Origin: Gammaproteobacteria bacterium
GTDB lineage: Bacteria; Pseudomonadota; Gammaproteobacteria; UBA6429; Thiohalophilaceae
Direction: 5' to 3'
Assembly (NCBI GenBank): GCA_024275115.1
Contig: JAJRZT010000089.1
Location: forward strand, 1 to 39,112
Length of the DNA: 39,112 bases
This document shows, one piece after another, positions 1 to 9,096 of this stretch. A program made the position numbers and the translations under genes. The notes beneath the pieces are model-generated. The model searched no databases. It was not told the origin of the DNA and saw only the letters and a list, made by a program, of their open reading frames with translations. The number at the start of each line of letters is the position of its first letter. Position 1 is the stretch's first letter.

Positions 1-119
1 AGCCATGATGCAGTACGCCGGATAAAGCAGTTTTGTAACCGCCACGGTAAACCGCTAATTATGTTACCACGCGGCAGCCTTTCCGCCTTTGCTCAGGGCT
101 TCACCCGGGTAGCCAGCTA

Positions 120-365
120 GTGAACCGCCACCATTCCACAGCCACATGGCAAACGCTACCCTGCCGTTCCGAGAACAAACACGCACGCAGTCTGGACAAA
201 GAAACAGAATTAATCCGTCTGGAAATTAACGCTGACAAACTACGCCAGCTACTCAATACAGGCGTGCTTTGTGCGGCAGACTTTCGTTGTCTGGACTGCA
301 AATCAAAACAGTGCATATGGCAAATTTGTCTGGCAGACTGTATCCATCTTGAATCTAAAAAATAA
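120..365 (+). CDS. Small cysteine-rich hypothetical protein
   Basis: The function is not recognised. The frame is open from about position 51, and the only ATG/GTG start in it is the GTG at 120, which lacks a clear ribosome binding site. The 81-residue product has an unremarkable N-terminal half. Its C-terminal half looks like a genuine small protein: a Leu/Ile-rich helix (about residues 30-46), then a compact segment with six cysteines spaced roughly C-x5-C-x2-C-x4-C-x4-C-x3-C (about residues 51-73). The cysteines could bind a metal or form disulfides. No signal peptide is visible. It converges on the HAD phosphatase gene with about 70 bp between them. The opposite-strand frame over the same bases reads like a shadow. 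The real start could be further upstream at a non-standard codon or further downstream. Confidence 0.5.
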   Translation: MNRHHSTATWQTLPCRSENKHARSLDKETELIRLEINADKLRQLLNTGVLCAADFRCLDCKSKQCIWQICLADCIHLESKK

Positions 366-434
366 GCGCCCGTGCAAAATGCACCATTACCGGTTATTGC
401 GAAAAAAAGCTAGGGGCTGTTGATCTTTCAGGTG

Positions 435-1208
435 TTAGGCTGCAAATAATTTTGTTAGCTCAGCCACCGAAATAAAAGTTGCATCACCAATGTCACCGGC
501 AATACACTGACAAGCATCGTCTGGCTCACCTAAATGATCCAGCACCACGGCCGCTCCCGTAAAATCATGTTCCTCAGTGTAATGATTTTGCGTAATCACG
601 GTTTTTAAATTTGCCCCCATTGACGATTGAATACCGTTTGACGAGTCTTCAAAAGCCATGCAATCGTCCGCTGTTAAATTCATTTGTTCTAACGCATAGT
701 CGTAAATATCGGCTGCGGGTTTTTTGTTTGGCACAATATCACCTGCGGCTATCACTTCAAACCAGCCAATCGATTCTTTCCCCAGGGTGCTTTCTAATAA
801 GCGGGTTACATTGGCTGGTGTTGTTGTGGTTGCAATGGCCAAACGAAAACCCTGTTCGCGCATTTCCAGTAATAAGCGTTTTACACCGGTGCGTAGTGGT
901 ATTGCACCGTCGGATAATAGCTCGGTGTAAAAATGTGTTTTACGGGCATGCAGTGTTTTAATTAAATTGTCCAATATACCGGCTTGTTGCTGCTGTTTTA
1001 AAAATTCAGGATGCTGCAAACTTAAAAAATGGTGGATGCGTTCTTTGCCACCAGTGACCGATAACAGATCACCATATTCATCGACCGACCAATGCCAATC
1101 CAGTTCTGCTTCTTTAAAAGCACGATTAAAAGCCACCCGATGGCCGTCTTTTTCGGTATCCGCGAGCGTACCGTCCACATCAAAAATAAACGCTTTTAAC
1201 TTCAACAT
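435..1208 (-). CDS. cbbY: HAD-superfamily phosphatase, CbbY-like
   Basis: This is a 257-residue HAD hydrolase of the CbbY/beta-phosphoglucomutase-like group, cytoplasmic and Mg-dependent. Motif I is FDVDGT with the nucleophile D10 and acid/base D12. A helical C1 cap follows (about residues 18-95). Motif II is the ATTTT stretch near 127-131, the conserved lysine lies in PNKKPA, and motif IV is FEDSSNGI, typical of CbbY. CbbY proteins of autotrophs dephosphorylate xylulose-1,5-bisphosphate, a Rubisco inhibitor, but no Rubisco genes are visible here, so the substrate is uncertain. Other sugar-phosphate phosphatases share this fold. The gene diverges from dksA across a 228-bp intergenic region. 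The family assignment is firm; the symbol is tentative. Confidence 0.85.
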   Translation of the reverse strand: MLKLKAFIFDVDGTLADTEKDGHRVAFNRAFKEAELDWHWSVDEYGDLLSVTGGKERIHHFLSLQHPEFLKQQQQAGILDNLIKTLHARKTHFYTELLSDGAIPLRTGVKRLLLEMREQGFRLAIATTTTPANVTRLLESTLGKESIGWFEVIAAGDIVPNKKPAADIYDYALEQMNLTADDCMAFEDSSNGIQSSMGANLKTVITQNHYTEEHDFTGAAVVLDHLGEPDDACQCIAGDIGDATFISVAELTKLFAA

Positions 1209-1436
1209 TCCTAAAACCTCGCTTTAAACCCCAAAAACAATAAAACCGGATTATCTCATTAAATACAATAAGTTACATAAAATCAGCTGATTTATTTTAC
1301 AGATAGTTAAACTATATTTGTTGTTTTTGTTGCGTTAAATAGCACTTTCTGGTATTAAAAGCATCGATTTTGCTTTTGTACCCGCCTTAATGGCAAAATA
1401 AAGCTTAAGTATTTTAAATGTTGGAGAATTTGTCGC

Positions 1437-2123
1437 ATGGCAGTGAAGAAAAAAACAACCAGGAAAAAAGCCGCTAAAAAGAAAGTTGCTAAGAAAAAAA
1501 CAGTATCCAGGAAAAAAACGGCGACAAAGAAAACACCGGCTAAAAAAGCAGCTAAAAAGAAAATAGTGGCTAAGAAAAAAACCGCCAGGAAAAAAGTGAC
1601 GGCTAAAAAAACGCCCGTGAAGAAAAAAATAACGGCGAAGAAAAAACCGGTGAAAAAAGTAGCTAAAAAGAAAACAACGGCAAAGAAAAGATCAACTCGC
1701 CGTGGTTCAGTCGATGAAGTGCATAGTTTTACACCTTATAAAATAACCAAAGGTGAAGACTACATGAATGAAGAACAAACCGAGCATTTCCAGGACATTT
1801 TGAATGAATGGAAGCAGGGTTTAATGCAGGAAGTGGATCGAACCGTTCACCATATGCAGGACGAAGCGGCTAATTTCCCTGACCCAAATGACCGCGCTAG
1901 TCAGGAGTCTGAATTTGCAATGGAATTACGCACCCGGGATCGTGAACGCAAGCTGATTAAGAAAATTGATGAGTCACTTACGAATTTAGAAAGTGGTGAC
2001 TACGGTTATTGTGAAGAGTGCGGTATTGAAATTGGTATTCGCCGTCTGGAAGCACGCCCTACTGCTAGCCTGTGCATCGATTGCAAAAGTCTGGAAGAAA
2101 TTCGTGAACGCCAGCGTGGCTAA
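1437..2123 (+). CDS. dksA: RNA polymerase-binding factor DksA with lysine-rich N-terminal extension
   Basis: DksA binds the secondary channel of RNA polymerase and, with ppGpp, represses rRNA-type promoters and activates amino-acid promoters. Residues from about 95 to 228 align with the whole E. coli protein: the coiled-coil tip keeps both acidic residues in [11 protein letters not shown], and the zinc finger has C192, C195, C213 and C216. The product is 228 residues against 151 in E. coli. The excess is an N-terminal tail of about 86 residues made almost only of Lys, Ala, Thr, Val and Pro, resembling histone H1 or AlgP tails. The start at 1437 has a GGAG ribosome binding site 8-9 bases upstream. 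An internal ATG (MNEEQ) could give a short form but has no obvious binding site. The gene ends back to back with the convergent DUF3579 gene. Confidence 0.95.
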   Translation: MAVKKKTTRKKAAKKKVAKKKTVSRKKTATKKTPAKKAAKKKIVAKKKTARKKVTAKKTPVKKKITAKKKPVKKVAKKKTTAKKRSTRRGSVDEVHSFTPYKITKGEDYMNEEQTEHFQDILNEWKQGLMQEVDRTVHHMQDEAANFPDPNDRASQESEFAMELRTRDRERKLIKKIDESLTNLESGDYGYCEECGIEIGIRRLEARPTASLCIDCKSLEEIRERQRG

Positions 2124-2453
2124 TTAGCCTGTTGCCGACTTTAAGCTGACTTTAAGTGCCCGATCGCCTACCCGGCGGTCGGTCATTATTTGCAGTTTAT
2201 TGCCTTTAGCAAAGCCCATTACAAAATCATACATTTCCGGGTTCTTTATCGACAAGCCCCGCGCAACGACCAAACATTTCTCGCCATTAATCATGCACGG
2301 TTGTACCGACTCATTGTATTTTAAACGTTGATCCTTACCAAAACTGGCGAGCGTGGATGACAGTCTTTCAATCCAGTCACTTGGGCGCAATTTTGCACCA
2401 TCTTCTTTTATTCCTTTAATGACGTGAATATCCCCATTAAGTGCATCTGACAC
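2124..2453 (-). CDS. DUF3579 family protein
   Basis: This 109-residue protein has the features I associate with DUF3579, a small beta/gammaproteobacterial family of unknown role: a RPSDWIERL block (about residues 24-32), a central Cys-containing stretch and a C-terminal MTDRRV segment. The longest frame begins at a TTG at 2501, but the GTG at 2453 is preceded by GGAGG with a 6-base spacer, so I place the start there. No signal peptide or membrane segment is present. Its stop codon abuts the dksA stop, and the gene lies on the opposite strand between dksA and gluQ, which are usually adjacent and co-directional. Any regulatory link with dksA is speculation. Confidence 0.75.
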   Translation of the reverse strand: MSDALNGDIHVIKGIKEDGAKLRPSDWIERLSSTLASFGKDQRLKYNESVQPCMINGEKCLVVARGLSIKNPEMYDFVMGFAKGNKLQIMTDRRVGDRALKVSLKSATG

Positions 2454-2558
2454 AATAAACCCTCCAAAATTCTTATACTTATATAACGGACAATGCGACA
2501 ATAAACTTTAGATTTTCAGGTGTTTAATCGCCGCAAAAACACAGGCCAAAATACGATA

Positions 2559-3470
2559 ATGCCAGCACCAACCCATAAAAAAGCCTATCGTGGCCGTTTT
2601 GCACCCTCCCCCTCCGGCCCGTTGCACTTTGGTTCACTGCTTGCCGCCACAGCAAGCTACCTACAGGCCAGGCAGCAACAGGGCGAATGGTGGTTACGGA
2701 TAGAAGATATTGACCCACCACGTGAGGTAAAAGGTGCTAGCCAGCAAATAATCAACACCCTGGCACTTTACGGATTTAAATGGGATAACCTCAGTTACCA
2801 GAGCCAAAGACTCGCTCTTTACCAACATTATCTTGAAAAATTACAGCAAAGCCATTTGGCTTATCCCTGCGGCTGCTCGCGTAAGGAAATTATCCAATTC
2901 AATCAGCAGCAATCAAAACCGGCCGGGCTTTACCCCGGTACCTGTCGACAGGGGCTAAACGGCAAGCCTGCTCGTGCCATACGGATTAAGTTAACAGAGC
3001 CCAGGCAGACCCTTCACGATGCCATTCAGGGCACGCAAACAAACGATCTATCTCAGATAAGCGGTGATTTTATTATTAAGCGCGCCGATGGGCTTTTTTC
3101 TTACCAACTAGCGGTTGCCGTCGACGACAGTACCCAGGAAATGACACAAATTGTGCGCGGTTATGACTTGCACGAGTCCAGTTTTTGCCAGCACTACCTT
3201 CAAAAATCGCTCGGCCTGCACTCCCCCGACTACGCCCATATTCCTGTTGCCGTTGCCCCAGACGGAATAAAATTAAGTAAACAATCCGCCGCGCAAGATA
3301 TTGCAACCGAGTCCCCCCGGCAAATATTGTGGCTGGCATTGGATGTTTTAGGCCAACAACCGCCAGTAAACCTTAAAAAACAAAACTTAAAGCAGCTATG
3401 GCAATGGGGGTTTACAAACTGGAATTTAAACAAAGTACCACAAATACAATCTGTTTTAAGCCCTCTTTAA
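2559..3470 (+). CDS. gluQ: Glutamyl-Q tRNA(Asp) synthetase
   Basis: GluQ (YadB) activates glutamate and attaches it to the queuosine base at the wobble position of tRNA(Asp). It is a truncated GluRS paralogue lacking the anticodon-binding domain. The 303-residue product shows the FAPSPSGPLHFGS nucleotide-binding block (HIGH-like HFGS), the RIEDIDPPRE motif, zinc ligands CGC plus a later Tyr and Cys (about residues 105-128) and the KMSKS-like KLSKQ. The open frame extends up to a GTG at 2520, but the ATG at 2559 gives the length and N-terminus expected of the family. The ribosome binding site is weak for both. In E. coli it lies directly downstream of dksA; here a reverse-strand gene separates them. 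Confidence 0.93.
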   Translation: MPAPTHKKAYRGRFAPSPSGPLHFGSLLAATASYLQARQQQGEWWLRIEDIDPPREVKGASQQIINTLALYGFKWDNLSYQSQRLALYQHYLEKLQQSHLAYPCGCSRKEIIQFNQQQSKPAGLYPGTCRQGLNGKPARAIRIKLTEPRQTLHDAIQGTQTNDLSQISGDFIIKRADGLFSYQLAVAVDDSTQEMTQIVRGYDLHESSFCQHYLQKSLGLHSPDYAHIPVAVAPDGIKLSKQSAAQDIATESPRQILWLALDVLGQQPPVNLKKQNLKQLWQWGFTNWNLNKVPQIQSVLSPL

Positions 3471-3557
3471 GACAAAAATGTTAACAAACTAAAGCCAGCG
3501 TATAGCATCCCTTTGTTTTTTCGATTAGTATCAATCGTATAAACCAATTTAAAATGT

Positions 3558-4358
3558 ATGACTGATAATAACCCCAACAACTCTTCACCTAACGCTTCTG
3601 AGGCTGCCAACTCATCTAATATTGATTTAGACGGCATCACCGATATTGAAAAATATCTACTACAAAGCAAAGGTGAAATCGTTCAAAAATTACGTTTGCT
3701 AGGCAAAAGTAAATCGTCCATCAGTGGGTTTTTTAACCATGGCAATGATTTTTTCTTAACCTCGGTTGTTGATGTGCTACGCGACAAAAACATATTAGTG
3801 CTCGATATCAGTTCTGATCCTGAACTGAACAAAAAAATTACCGCTGCCAACAATATTATATTAAAAGCAAAGCACTTAGGCATTACAGCACAGTTTAAGA
3901 CCCCATCTATCCAGACAGCTAAATTTAAGGGGCAACAACTTTTAGCTTGCGCAATACCCGATGATTTATTATGGGTGCAACGTCGAGAACATTTTCGCGT
4001 ACATATTCCACTGAGCAATAATGCGCTGTTCCAGATAAAAACAGACCAAGATGGTGTTAGCAAATACCCCATCATCGATGTCAGTGGCGGTGGCATTGCC
4101 ATTGCCGATGAAACTTTCTCACTAAAAGTAGAAGCAGGCGATGAATTTAATAATGTCAGTCTTTTCTTTAATGACGACCTCAGCTGCACCACCGATCTAA
4201 TCGTACAAAATACCCTGCCCTTGCACTTCGATAAACCTTCCGCAGGACAACGCATTGGCTGCCGCTTTAATAGCCTCCTGCTCACCGATTTTTCTGCCGA
4301 TTTACAACGCTATATTAACCTGCTCGACAGCCACTACCGTAAAACTCTTTCTGACTAA
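3558..4358 (+). CDS. YcgR-like flagellar brake protein, PilZ domain
   Basis: This 266-residue cytoplasmic protein has the two-domain plan of YcgR, which binds cyclic di-GMP and slows the flagellar motor. The N-terminal YcgR-type beta domain spans about residues 30-135. A PilZ domain follows, with the c-di-GMP motif QRREHFR (arginine pair) near residues 136-142 and DVSGGG near 175. Both signature motifs look intact. The first 25 residues are Asn/Ser-rich and probably disordered. It stands alone between gluQ and acs. Together with the FliA-type promoter of the chemoreceptor at 23 kb it implies a flagellated host. A YcgR-type protein acting on another c-di-GMP target is the main alternative. Confidence 0.85.
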   Translation: MTDNNPNNSSPNASEAANSSNIDLDGITDIEKYLLQSKGEIVQKLRLLGKSKSSISGFFNHGNDFFLTSVVDVLRDKNILVLDISSDPELNKKITAANNIILKAKHLGITAQFKTPSIQTAKFKGQQLLACAIPDDLLWVQRREHFRVHIPLSNNALFQIKTDQDGVSKYPIIDVSGGGIAIADETFSLKVEAGDEFNNVSLFFNDDLSCTTDLIVQNTLPLHFDKPSAGQRIGCRFNSLLLTDFSADLQRYINLLDSHYRKTLSD

Positions 4359-4398
4359 ATTAATACACACATTCCGGCTATAAAAACTCAATTGTGTA

Positions 4399-4427
4399 TT
4401 GACCTCGCTGCAAAATACCGATTTAAT
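4399..4427 (+). promoter_or_regulatory. Candidate sigma-70 promoter of acs
   Basis: TTGACC (4399-4404), a 17-base spacer and TTTAAT (4422-4427) form a good -35/-10 pair about 120 bases upstream of the acs start. A perfect 12-bp palindrome, TGATAATTATCA (4432-4443), lies at the predicted transcription start and could be an operator. It was found by eye only. Confidence 0.45.
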
Positions 4428-4545
4428 AAGATGATAATTATCACTAATAATCAACATATTATTCAATAACTTACAATGAAAGTCATGCGACAGAAGAAAG
4501 ACGTTAAATGACAAACAACCGCACCGTTTAAATTTAGGAGTCACC

Positions 4546-6486
4546 ATGTCAGAGGCAAAAATCTATCCCATCAAAGAAAATTTTGCAGCCACTACACATA
4601 TCACCGAAGCACAATACAACGAAATGTATCAACGCTCGGTGAGCGACCCTGGCGGTTTCTGGGCAGAGCAGGCGCATGATTTTATTGACTGGTATAAAGA
4701 ATGGGATACGGTACTCGACTGGGATTACAGCAAAGGACACATCCGCTGGTTTGAAGGCGCAAAGCTGAATGTAAGTTACAACTGTATCGACCGGCATCTG
4801 GAAAAACGTGCCGATCAGGTGGCGATTATCTGGGAAGGCGACGACCCCAACGACGATAAAAAAATTACCTATAAAGAATTACACCAACACGTCAGCAAAC
4901 TGGCCAACGTTTTAAAAGCACGCGGGGTTAAAAAAGGCGACCGGGTTTGTATCTATATGCCGATGATCCCCGAAGCCGCCTATGCCATGCTGGCATGCAC
5001 CCGCATTGGTGCGGTGCATTCAGTTGTTTTCGGTGGCTTTTCACCAGAGTCTCTTAAAGACCGGATTTTAGATTCCGACTGCCAGATTGTCATTACCGCC
5101 GATGAAGGCGTACGCGGCAGTAAAAAAATTCCACTTAAAAGCAATACTGATACAGCCGTTAAGCAATGCCCGAATGTGCATACTGTACTCACCGTTAAAC
5201 GTACCGGTGGCGATATTAGCTGGAACGATAAAACCGATGTCTGGTATCACGAGTTGATGGCAGAGGCATCGGCCGACTGCCCGCCAGAACAAATGGATGC
5301 CGAAGATCCTTTATTTATTCTTCACACTTCCGGTTCCACCGGCAAGCCTAAAGGCGTACTCCACACCACCGGTGGCTATATTCTCTATGCCGCCATCACC
5401 ACTAAATATACTTTTGATTTACACGATGGCGATGTGTTCTGGTGCACCGCTGATGTCGGCTGGGTAACCGGCCACAGCTATCTTGTTTATGGCCCACTGG
5501 CCATTGGCGGCACCACCATTTCGTTTGAAGGCATCCCCAACTACCCAACGGCGTCACGTTTCTGGGAAGTGGTGGACAAACATCAGGTGAATGTTTTCTA
5601 TACCGCCCCCACCGCCATTCGCGCACTCATGCGTGAAGGCAATGAGCCGGTCACTAAAACAAGCCGTAAAAGTTTAAGACTGCTGGGCACGGTGGGCGAA
5701 CCGATTAACCCCGAAGCATGGGAATGGTACTACCGTGTAGTCGGTGAAGAACGCTGCCCGATTGTGGATACCTGGTGGCAAACCGAAACCGGTGGCCATA
5801 TGCTCACCCCATTGCCTGGCGCAACGCCGCTTAAGCCCGGCTCCGCAACACACCCTTTCTTTGGCGTACAACCGGCACTAATGGACACCAATGGCAAAGT
5901 CGTCGAAGGCAACCCTGCCGAAGGTGCACTGGTCATGACCCACCCCTGGCCAGGCCAAATGCGCAGTATTTATGGTGACCATGATCGTTTTATCAAAACC
6001 TATTTCTCCGATTACCCTGGCAATTATTTTAGTGGTGACGGCGCACGCCGGGATGAAGACGGTTACTACTGGATTACCGGCCGCATGGATGACGTATTGA
6101 ATGTTTCCGGGCACCGCATGGGTACCGCCGAAGTGGAAAGTGCGCTGGTACTACACGAAGCCATTGCCGAAGCTGCGGTTGTCGGCTACCCGCATGATAT
6201 TAAAGGCCAGGGTATTTACGCCTATGTCACGCCTATAGCCGGTATTGAAACAACCGAAGAATTACGCAAGGAACTGATTAAACTGGTACGTCATGAAATT
6301 GGCCCGATTGCCTCACCGGATATTATTCAATGGGCACCTGCTCTGCCCAAAACCCGCTCGGGTAAAATTATGCGGCGTATTTTACGTAAAATTGCTGCCA
6401 ATGAAGTGGATGAATTAGGTGATACCAGTACCTTGGCTGATCCGGCAGTGGTTGAAGAGCTGGTTAAGAACCGGGCAAATAAATAA
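4546..6486 (+). CDS. acs: Acetyl-CoA synthetase
   Basis: Acs makes acetyl-CoA from acetate, ATP and CoA through an acetyl-adenylate, in the cytoplasm. At 646 residues it has the usual length. Visible motifs are the P-loop [10 protein letters not shown] (about residues 265-275), the WWQTETGG motif, the [20 protein letters not shown] hinge region and, near the C-terminus, [11 protein letters not shown], where K607 corresponds to the lysine whose acetylation switches Acs off. Those acyl-adenylate family features plus overall similarity separate it from propionyl-CoA synthetase with good but not complete certainty. The start has the binding site AGGAG 5 bases upstream. The gene has its own leader of 187 bp and converges on modC with only 6 bp between the stop codons. 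Confidence 0.96.
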   Translation: MSEAKIYPIKENFAATTHITEAQYNEMYQRSVSDPGGFWAEQAHDFIDWYKEWDTVLDWDYSKGHIRWFEGAKLNVSYNCIDRHLEKRADQVAIIWEGDDPNDDKKITYKELHQHVSKLANVLKARGVKKGDRVCIYMPMIPEAAYAMLACTRIGAVHSVVFGGFSPESLKDRILDSDCQIVITADEGVRGSKKIPLKSNTDTAVKQCPNVHTVLTVKRTGGDISWNDKTDVWYHELMAEASADCPPEQMDAEDPLFILHTSGSTGKPKGVLHTTGGYILYAAITTKYTFDLHDGDVFWCTADVGWVTGHSYLVYGPLAIGGTTISFEGIPNYPTASRFWEVVDKHQVNVFYTAPTAIRALMREGNEPVTKTSRKSLRLLGTVGEPINPEAWEWYYRVVGEERCPIVDTWWQTETGGHMLTPLPGATPLKPGSATHPFFGVQPALMDTNGKVVEGNPAEGALVMTHPWPGQMRSIYGDHDRFIKTYFSDYPGNYFSGDGARRDEDGYYWITGRMDDVLNVSGHRMGTAEVESALVLHEAIAEAAVVGYPHDIKGQGIYAYVTPIAGIETTEELRKELIKLVRHEIGPIASPDIIQWAPALPKTRSGKIMRRILRKIAANEVDELGDTSTLADPAVVEELVKNRANK

Positions 6487-6492
6487 AAGAGG

Positions 6493-7560
6493 TTAAGCCA
6501 ATAGTGCCACACTCTTCACCTGTGCATAAACGGGCTTACCTTTTTTAAGGCCCAGTTCATTAGCCGACTTACGTGTAATGCGGCTTAACAGGGGCACACC
6601 ATTTGCAGATAAGCGTATCATCACTTGTGACGGGCTTTCGTCAATAATTTCGTCAACCGTAACCGAGATAATATTAAGAATACTGGTATTTGACTGGTGC
6701 GCTAATGTTAAGCTGACATCACGTGCTGCTAAACGTAACCTTGCATTATCACCCACTTGCAATGCTTTTTGCGTTACGCTGATTGTTCCACCAGCAAACT
6801 CCAGATGGGTTAAATGATATTGCTCATCATGCCCAGTTACCTTTGCTTCGATAATCGCTGCGGCGTCATTGTCATGCGAAACAGGTAAATCAAGTCGCGT
6901 CATCATTTCATGAATACCGCCCGATGCTACAATACGGCCTGAGTCCATTAACACAAGGTGGTCTGCCAACCTCGAAACTTCCATGCTTGAATGGCTTACA
7001 TAGATAACGGGGATATCTAATTCTGCATGTAAGGTTTCAAGGTAAGGCATAAATTCATCTTTTCGTTTCTGGTCTAATGCGGCCAGTGGTTCGTCCATTA
7101 ATAATAAACAAGGGTTAACAGCCAACGCACGTGCTATAGCGACTCTTTGTTTCTCTCCACCTGAAAGGCTGCTCGGCTCTCGCTGTAACAAATGAGCAAT
7201 ACCTAAAAGTTCAACAATCTTATCAACTGAAGATTTTTGGTTTTTACCCTGTGAACGTTTAATGCCATAGTCAATATTTTTTTGAACATTTAAATGCGGG
7301 AACAAACTGGGTTCCTGAAAAATATAACCGATGGAACGTTGATGGGCTGGTACAAAAGAATGCTGATCTTGCCACACAGTATCGGCCACTTTTAAATACC
7401 CATTGGCACAATGTTCTAACCCGGCTATAACACGCAGCAACGTTGTTTTACCACAACCTGATGGGCCAAAGACGGCGGTAATCCCCTTTGACGGCACAGA
7501 AAAATGGGTATCCAGCGTAAAGTTTCCTCTTGCCACATTAAAGCAAGCCTCAATGCTCAT
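6493..7560 (-). CDS. modC: Molybdate ABC transporter ATP-binding protein ModC
   Basis: This is the ATPase of the ModABC molybdate importer, on the cytoplasmic face. The 355-residue protein has Walker A GPSGCGKTT (32-40), the signature LSGGEKQR, Walker B LLLMDEP and an H-loop in YVSHS. A C-terminal Mop/TOBE domain from about residue 285 is typical of ModC and binds oxyanions or senses them. It overlaps modB by 4 bases, indicating translational coupling, and is the last gene of the unit. No terminator is evident between modC and convergent acs. Confidence 0.94.
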   Translation of the reverse strand: MSIEACFNVARGNFTLDTHFSVPSKGITAVFGPSGCGKTTLLRVIAGLEHCANGYLKVADTVWQDQHSFVPAHQRSIGYIFQEPSLFPHLNVQKNIDYGIKRSQGKNQKSSVDKIVELLGIAHLLQREPSSLSGGEKQRVAIARALAVNPCLLLMDEPLAALDQKRKDEFMPYLETLHAELDIPVIYVSHSSMEVSRLADHLVLMDSGRIVASGGIHEMMTRLDLPVSHDNDAAAIIEAKVTGHDEQYHLTHLEFAGGTISVTQKALQVGDNARLRLAARDVSLTLAHQSNTSILNIISVTVDEIIDESPSQVMIRLSANGVPLLSRITRKSANELGLKKGKPVYAQVKSVALLA

Positions 7561-8246
7561 AAACCGTAACCACTTTTATAGGTTAACTTACGGTTAACTG
7601 CATAAACTGCAATTAACAAAACAAACGCTAACAACATCAACGTAGCAGACAACCAGTGGGCGTTAGCATACTCCAGGCTTTCTACATGATCATAGATTGC
7701 AATGGATACAACTTGTGTTTCACCCGGGATATTACCACCTATCATTAACACCACGCCAAACTCACCAATAGTATGTGCGAAACCAAGTACAGCAGCAGTA
7801 AAAAAACCCGGACGGGCTAATGGGATGGCAACAGTAAAAAACCGATCCAGTGGTGAAGCGCCTAACGTTGCTGCCACATCTAATGGCCGCTGGCCAATGG
7901 CAGCGAAGGCATTTTGCAATGGTTGAATAACAAACGGCATGGAATAGATAACTGACCCAATAACCAGACCGGTAAAGGTAAAAGCCAGAGGTTCAGCGCC
8001 TAAAAATCCCATTGTGCTACCAATGGGACCATCAGGCCCAAGTGCCACCAGCAGATAAAAACCCAGCACCGTCGGCGGCAACACTAACGGCAAAGCAACA
8101 ATAGCTTCGAATATAAACTTGAATCGCCAGCGTGACTTGGCCAGCCACCAGGCAACCGGTGTACCCATTACTAAAAGAATAATCGTTGTTATTACTGCTA
8201 ACTTAACAGTAATAAATAATGCAGTCAGATCGGCTTCGTTAAACAT
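7557..8246 (-). CDS. modB: Molybdate ABC transporter permease ModB
   Basis: This inner-membrane permease is 229 residues long, standard for ModB, with about five to six hydrophobic segments. The cytoplasmic coupling motif for ModC (the EAA loop, G near HTIGEFGVVLMIGGN) is present around residues 155-170, and that EFGVVLMIGGN wording is characteristic of ModB rather than the related sulfate permeases. It overlaps modA by one base and modC by four, so the three genes are one coupled unit. Confidence 0.94.
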   Translation of the reverse strand: MFNEADLTALFITVKLAVITTIILLVMGTPVAWWLAKSRWRFKFIFEAIVALPLVLPPTVLGFYLLVALGPDGPIGSTMGFLGAEPLAFTFTGLVIGSVIYSMPFVIQPLQNAFAAIGQRPLDVAATLGASPLDRFFTVAIPLARPGFFTAAVLGFAHTIGEFGVVLMIGGNIPGETQVVSIAIYDHVESLEYANAHWLSATLMLLAFVLLIAVYAVNRKLTYKSGYGL

Positions 8247-9016
8247 TATGGTGTATCGTACCCATGTTCACGAATAAGTTGTAATATTTTTTTACTTTTT
8301 ACAAACTGGATAAATGAACGAGTTGTATCGGTATCGGTTAATACTACCGCTTGCTGGATGATCGGTTGATAGTCTGATTGAGGAACAAGCCAATAGGCTC
8401 CTTTCGTTGATGATGAAACAGACTTAACCTGAGAATAAGCAACAAACCCTAGCTGTGCGTTACGGCTTTTAACAAACTGAAAAGTCTGATTAATATTTTC
8501 ACCACGCACAAGTCGGCCACTTAATTGCTTCCATAAACCATGCTTTAGCAAAACCTCTTTTGCCGCCATACCATAAGGTGCAAGCCTGGGGTTTGCAATA
8601 GCCATGCGTCTGAATTTTAGTTTTCCGGACTGTATTCTGGACAAGACATTATGATTGAAATAATTAGATACCGGGCTCCATAAAACTAGCCGTCCTATTG
8701 CATAAGTAAAGCGACTGCCTGCTATTATTCTGCCTTCTTTTTCCAGGCGCTGCGGGCGATAAGCGTCTGCTGCAAAAAAAATATCAAACGGTGCGCCATT
8801 TTTTATCTGCGCATAATGTTTACCTGTCGAACCGCTACTTAAAATGACTTTATACTTTGTAGAATTTTCAAACCGCCGGGCAATATCAAGCATTGTCGTT
8901 GCAAAATTACTTGCTACCGCCACACGGATCTCGGCTGCCGGCAGGTTTTCGCTGAAAGGCATACAAACAAAAAAAAGAAATAGTGAAAGGAATCGTGCAC
9001 TCTTCATTCGGAACAT
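8246..9016 (-). CDS. modA: Periplasmic molybdate-binding protein ModA
   Basis: This 256-residue protein captures molybdate (or tungstate) in the periplasm and delivers it to ModBC. A signal peptide with a hydrophobic core at about residues 9-25 precedes a mature protein opening IRVAVASNF, the standard ModA start. The oxyanion-contact motif SSGSTGKHYAQI (about residues 60-72), FFAADA and the ANPRLAPYG segment are all family signatures. Either ATG at 9016 or the next one three codons in could be used. The gene is 80 bp downstream of the two-TM gene at 9097. It could have its own promoter (a TATAGT -10-like element lies in the gap). I see no ModE palindrome or molybdenum-cofactor riboswitch. Confidence 0.93.
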   Translation of the reverse strand: MFRMKSARFLSLFLFFVCMPFSENLPAAEIRVAVASNFATTMLDIARRFENSTKYKVILSSGSTGKHYAQIKNGAPFDIFFAADAYRPQRLEKEGRIIAGSRFTYAIGRLVLWSPVSNYFNHNVLSRIQSGKLKFRRMAIANPRLAPYGMAAKEVLLKHGLWKQLSGRLVRGENINQTFQFVKSRNAQLGFVAYSQVKSVSSSTKGAYWLVPQSDYQPIIQQAVVLTDTDTTRSFIQFVKSKKILQLIREHGYDTP

Positions 9017-9096
9017 GCTAAACCAATAGAACGTATCAAAGGTTCAATACTATACTCTATTTTATATGCAAAAAGAACATACCAGAAAATAATACC

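Noticed and set aside
1-25. Possible C-terminal end of a plus-strand gene (last codons read AMMQYAG, TAA at 23-25)
   Set aside because: Only seven codons are inside the window and nothing identifies the family.
372-384. Small hairpin GTGCA/TGCAC between the first two convergent genes
   Set aside because: The stem is only 5 bp and no T-tract follows on either strand, so I do not call it a terminator.
3683-4285. Long minus-strand frame in the YcgR-like gene
   Set aside because: The opposite strand encodes clear PilZ motifs; this is a shadow.
4432-4443. Fur box at acs
   Set aside because: Only one 12-bp palindrome, not the 19-bp three-hexamer pattern; kept as an unassigned operator candidate.
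9017-9096. ModE operator or molybdenum-cofactor riboswitch upstream of modA
   Set aside because: The 80-bp gap contains no ModE-type palindrome and is too short for the riboswitch.
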